From the NCBI RefSeq assembly GCF_021155765.1, contig NC_060107.1, positions 10,588,501 through 10,652,500 of the forward strand: 64,000 bases of DNA. Reading direction: 5' to 3'. Every line of letters starts with the position of its first letter. Position 1 is the stretch's first letter. A program made the translations under genes and the position numbers. The notes below the pieces were generated by a model, which was not told where the DNA came from, made no database searches, and worked only from the letters and a program-made list of their open reading frames with translations. Of the stretch, positions 60,201 through 64,000 are shown one piece after another. This DNA comes from Diprion similis. Taxonomy: Eukaryota; Arthropoda; Insecta; Hymenoptera; Diprionidae.

Positions 60201-61486
60201 CATTGGTATTATTCACAGGTACCTACCGATAACTTCAGTATAAACTGCTAAGGCCTCTGTGTATTTCTTAGTTTTGTAAAGTTGATTGCCAGTTTCTTTT
60301 TTCATTTCTGCCATACTGAAAGTAAAAAAAAATATAAACATACCTATAATGTTTATTATCAATCTTGTGCGCCTTTATCAAAGCACTAAAAGAATAGCAG
60401 TTTTCAAATTGTTCATGTATAGCAGATAATCAGGGACGGTGTATTAAAAATGAAGATTCAGCTAAAATTTGATCCAAAATTTGAAACGATAGATTACTTT
60501 AAACTCAGTTGACGAGAAATCATAAGTAAATATATATAAAATATGAACCTTTTACGCAGATAACAGATCACTGGCTTCAAACATTGGCTGGTTGAGAGCA
60601 AGCCAATTTGGTCTTGGGAAACAACAGGAGTTGCATAAATGCTAATTGTCTTAAAAAAAAAACTCCTCAGAGCTTACAAATTGAAATTGTGTCGTCATAT
60701 TATAAGTCAGTGCTCAAGGAATTGAATTTAATCAAGCGATTACTGGAAAAATACGAGAACTTGCAGAACAAATACAACAGACTTTGATTATATGACTAAC
60801 ACTAGAAATTTGATTGACTTGGAGACAATATGGTCAGCAAAACTAGGCACTGTAACAAGGCTAAAGTTAGTAATGTCATCGAAACGAAACACCAGTGAAA
60901 AAATCATTATTGCAGTTTTTAAATTTAAAAAAAAAAAAGAAAACGAAAAATTGGTGGCTTTTTATGCATGAATATGTTTTATTTATCATGGTTTACTAAA
61001 AATCGGTCGACCCTGACGATATGAAGTATTATTTCCTAAACATGCATCATTACAGTAACATTACTAACTTCATCCTTGTGAACCATACGAGTAGTGTTCT
61101 TGATTGTGATAAAGATTGCGGTTTTAGATAAAAACAAATGTACTTGTTATAAATGAACCATATGCAAACAAAATATTGCATCATTGTGGCCTGGAGGTGA
61201 TGTAAACACGGTTTTCTGTAGCCTAAGCATGCTTGTCGATGAGACGAAACGCGATCAAAAATGTCGATGAGGGTTCAAAAATCTGAAAAGACGTTTTGGG
61301 GCAAAACGATACGAATCGGGGGGGATTTGCAGGATTGTTAAAAACACTAATTGCAGAATGTTCAAAGCTCAAGAAGCGTATTTGGGGTATAACGACTCAC
61401 TCCTGAGGGGTAAAGGCTTGTATTTCTTCCATAGGATCAGGATCGTCGACGGCTTCCCATTCCTCACCGTTCAGTTGTTCAGCCAT
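57253..61486 (-). CDS. DNAJC7: DnaJ homolog subfamily C member 7 (TPR2 co-chaperone)
   Basis: Minus-strand exons 61401-61486, 60227-60315, 60005-60129, 59472-59660, 59215-59333, 58770-58923, 58427-58591, 58080-58245, 57829-57975, 57589-57741 and 57253-57359 join into 499 aa (human 494). The protein bridges Hsp70 and Hsp90 in the cytosol and can return clients from Hsp90 to Hsp70. TPR motifs fill residues about 30-365 ([72 protein letters not shown]). A C-terminal J-domain runs from about 384 ([13 protein letters not shown]) with the Hsp70-activating HPD at 412-414, split by an intron between P and D. It ends in a Gly/Phe-rich tail [15 protein letters not shown]. The start ATG gives [13 protein letters not shown], followed by an acidic leader. 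Confidence 0.95.
59712..59927. mobile_element. Long-TIR MITE family, copy F (internally deleted)
   Basis: In DNAJC7 intron 3. Left arm: CCAAAAGTTAGGAAAAG, AAAAAATCTGCAGCAATGTT, GTCAATGATAGTAAATACAA, ATGAAACAACATTCATACTA, AATTCGAATAATACAAGCTG. Only the tip of the right arm remains (TTTTCATTCTTGTTCACCAT, CATGGCATAAAAAACATTGC). About 215 bp in place of about 650. Confidence 0.65.
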
Positions 61487-62267
61487 ATTTTATTTGTTTG
61501 CAGGCAATTTAAGTATCGAGAGTTATTCGATCGCTGCAAGTTAGATGATTTGTGAATTACAAACGGTTTCTAGATCGATGTGAACGAAACCCGTAACTCC
61601 GCAGTGCAAGACTGACAGAACAGAATGTGTGGAATGTCCCCTGGTTCGTGAACATCAAGATGGTCTGTGAGCCAAGATTTCTACCCGTTTCTACTTCCGG
61701 CATCTACTGACATGACTGTCAACTATGTGCGCATTTCCTGTTCCTAAATTCCCTAGAAATGAAACGTCATGCAGAGGCGTCATGTATAAATTATTTTTAA
61801 CATGGATTCCATTATTTTTTTGATAAGCTGAAAACCATGGTTCATGCAAGTATGAGTGTATGTATCTATTGTAAATCCGGTAATACTGGAATGATAACTT
61901 GTATTGCATGGGTATACGGCTCGCCTGACGCAGAGATAGATAGGAGTTCAAATGCTGTCTCGCATGCATCGGTACAGTCTTTCAAAAAGCTTACATGCGC
62001 CACTGTAGTTGCAGCCATGCGCGATTGTCCAGCATGTGCTGAATGTCTCGCATATGAGACACATAAACTGGGCATTGAACACGGTTTTGGAGTGTGCAAA
62101 TAATTAAATTATCAGAGAGTTTTAGAAAATCATAGGAGAAATCTTCGGACTATGTCAGAAAACGTCTGGTTATTATTTTTGGAGATTAAAGAGTATGGGT
62201 TTCGCAGGTATTGCAAACAGATCTAGTAATATGTATATTGATACATTCGGAAATAGGAGTGATTCAA
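61487..62267. other. DNAJC7 upstream region with a small Cys-containing open frame
   Basis: Holds the DNAJC7 leader and promoter (minus strand); an initiator-like TCAGTC lies on the minus strand at 61615-61610. On the plus strand 61837-62103 is open for 88 codons with an ATG start, contains CIYC and CPACAEC, and is richer in GC than its surroundings; overlapping frames are open on the minus strand too. I do not recognise a family and there are no obvious splice or poly(A) signals, so it is not called as a gene. Confidence 0.35.
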
Positions 62268-64000
62268 CGCAGTCCCAATGCGCTGCGAGCAACGGACCAG
62301 GAGGTACTGCCAAAGACCGGAATTCGTTTCTTTCGTCACTTTTTTGCTTGGGGTCTCGTTGACGTCACTTTGCTGCTGTTGATCCAACGCGCATTTTGGG
62401 GCCGTTTTCAGAGTTCCTTGGGATTCAAATAATCCGGAAGGGGTCGTACAAATCAATTCTAGGTCAAAGAACTTTGGGTTCTGAAAGTGAAGGAAAGAAG
62501 GAAAGCTGACCCCTTTGGATTTTTGGAGAAAATTTCGACGACTTTGAAAAGTGCTGCAATTAATTCTGTAGAGCACCATTCCGACGTAATTTTGCGAGTG
62601 AAATCGATTGAGCGCAGTCCCAATACGCTGCGAGCAACACCTGTAAAGTTACAGCCGAAAAACTCATGATTTTCGTCGTCATTTCTCTGCTGCTGGTCCT
62701 ACGCTATTTTTGATGTGTTTTCTGAGTTCCTGGGCGTCGAATTAGTCTAGAAAACGTCATACGAATCGATTCCCAGACAAAAGATTTTTCGGCCAAAAAA
62801 AAACCAAGGCTAACCCCTTTGCATTTTTGGTGAAAATTTCGACGACTTTGAAAAGTGCTGCAATTAATTTTGTAGGGCACTATTTCGACGTAATTTTGCG
62901 AGAGAAATCGATTAAACGCAGTCCCAATACGCTGCGAGCAACACCTGTAAAGTTACAGCCGAAAAACTCATGATTTTCGTCGTCATTTCTCTGCTGCTGG
63001 TCCTACGCTATTTTTGATGTGTTTTCTGAGTTCCTGGGCGTCGAATTAGTCTAGAAAACGTCATACGAATCGATTCCCAGACAAAAGATTTTTCGGCCAA
63101 AAAAAAACCAAGGCTAACCCCTTTGCATTTTTGGTGAAAATTTCGACGACTTTGAAAAGTGCTGCAATTAATTTTGTAGGGCACTATTTTGACGTAATTT
63201 TGCAAGAGAAATCGATTAAACGCAGTCCCAATACGCTGCGAGCAACACCTGTAAAGTTACAGCCGAAAAACTCATGATTTTCGTCGTCATTTCTCTGCTG
63301 CTGGTCCTACGCTATTTTTGATGTGTTTTCTGAGTTCCTGGGCGTCGAATTAGTCTAGAAAACGTCATACGAATCGATTCCCAGACAAAAGATTTTTCGG
63401 CCAAAAAAAAACCAAGGCATTTTTGCATTTTTGGTGAAAATTTCGACGACTTTGAAAAGTGCTGCAATTAATTATGTAGGGCACTATTCCGACGTAATTT
63501 TGCGAGAGAAATCGATTGAACGCAGTCCCAATACGCTGCGAGCAACACCTGTAAAGTTACAGCCGAAAAACTCATGATTTTCGTCGTCATTTCTCTGCTG
63601 CTGGTCCTACGCTATTTTTGATGTGTTTTCTGAGTTCCTGGGCGCCGAATTAGTCTAGAAAACGTCATACGAATCGATTCCCAGACAAAAGATTTTTCGG
63701 CCAAAAAAAAACCAAGGCTAACCCCTTTGCATTTTTGGTGAAAATTTCGACGACTTTGAAAAGTGCTGCAATTAATTTTGTAGGGCACTATTTCGACGTA
63801 ATTTTGCGAGAGAAATCGATTAAACGCAGTCCCAATACGCTGCGAGCAACACCTGTAAAGTTACAGCCGAAAAACTCATGATTTTCGTCGTCATTTCTCT
63901 GCTGCTGGTCCTACGCTATTTTTGATGTGTTTTCTGAGTTCCTGGGCGTCAAATTAGTCTAGAAAACGTCATACGAATCGATTCCCAGACAAAAGATTTT
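62268..64000. repeat. 304-bp satellite array, open at the right edge
   Basis: CGCAGTCCCAATACGCTGCG recurs at 62613, 62917, 63221, 63521 and 63825, spacing 304, 304, 300 and 304 bp; one unit has a 4-bp deletion near AAGGC. The four inner units differ by only a few bases. The first unit (62268-62612, 345 bp) is clearly diverged (CAATGCGCTGCG, longer spacer), as expected at the edge of an array. No reading frame is conserved. The array continues beyond the window. Confidence 0.95.

Overview
The window is nuclear DNA from an animal, most likely an insect and plausibly a hymenopteran such as a sawfly or wasp. The evidence is AT-rich sequence, multi-exon genes with GT-AG introns mostly of 60 bp to 3 kb, insect-type core-promoter motifs, and gene products that align along their length with conserved animal proteins. 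Species cannot be fixed without a search. Protein matches are from recognition of family sequences; no database was consulted. All exon boundaries below were set by hand by joining GT-AG sites that keep the frame open.

Layout, left to right. (1) 1.7-7.1 kb, + strand: a five-exon atypical Ras-like GTPase of the RERG/RASL type, whose introns hold several copies of a short repeat family. (2) 9.6-11.2 kb, +: a two-exon gene for an unrecognised Ser/Asn-rich protein of about 425 aa. (3) 12.25-16.5 kb, +: PDE12, the mitochondrial 2',5'-phosphodiesterase/deadenylase (six exons, 606 aa). (4) 28.5-18.9 kb, - strand: RBM39, a U2AF65-like splicing factor (eight coding exons, 549 aa), tail-to-tail with PDE12. 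(5) 29-37.5 kb: a region without long reading frames that carries a Harbinger-type MITE, a duplicated Inr+DPE core promoter, a chain of spliceable non-coding exons, structured hairpins, and a 1.1 kb minisatellite whose 26-bp unit looks like a 3' splice site. (6) 37.8-51.3 kb, +: ABCC4/MRP4-type ABC exporter (18 coding exons, 1334 aa). (7) 61.5-57.25 kb, -: DNAJC7, the TPR-J-domain co-chaperone (11 exons, 499 aa). (8) 62.3 kb to the right edge: a 304-bp satellite array running out of the window.

The genes do not form a pathway; this is an ordinary housekeeping neighbourhood. The points of most interest are regulatory or repetitive. RBM39 intron 1 contains a well-formed 88-bp cassette exon that would put a stop codon early in the mRNA, followed 14 nt later by a palindromic stem-loop; this looks like an autoregulatory poison exon. 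The splice-acceptor-like tandem array at 34.3-35.4 kb, downstream of a duplicated promoter, may belong to a long non-coding RNA. At least six copies of one long-inverted-repeat MITE family are scattered through introns and intergenic DNA.
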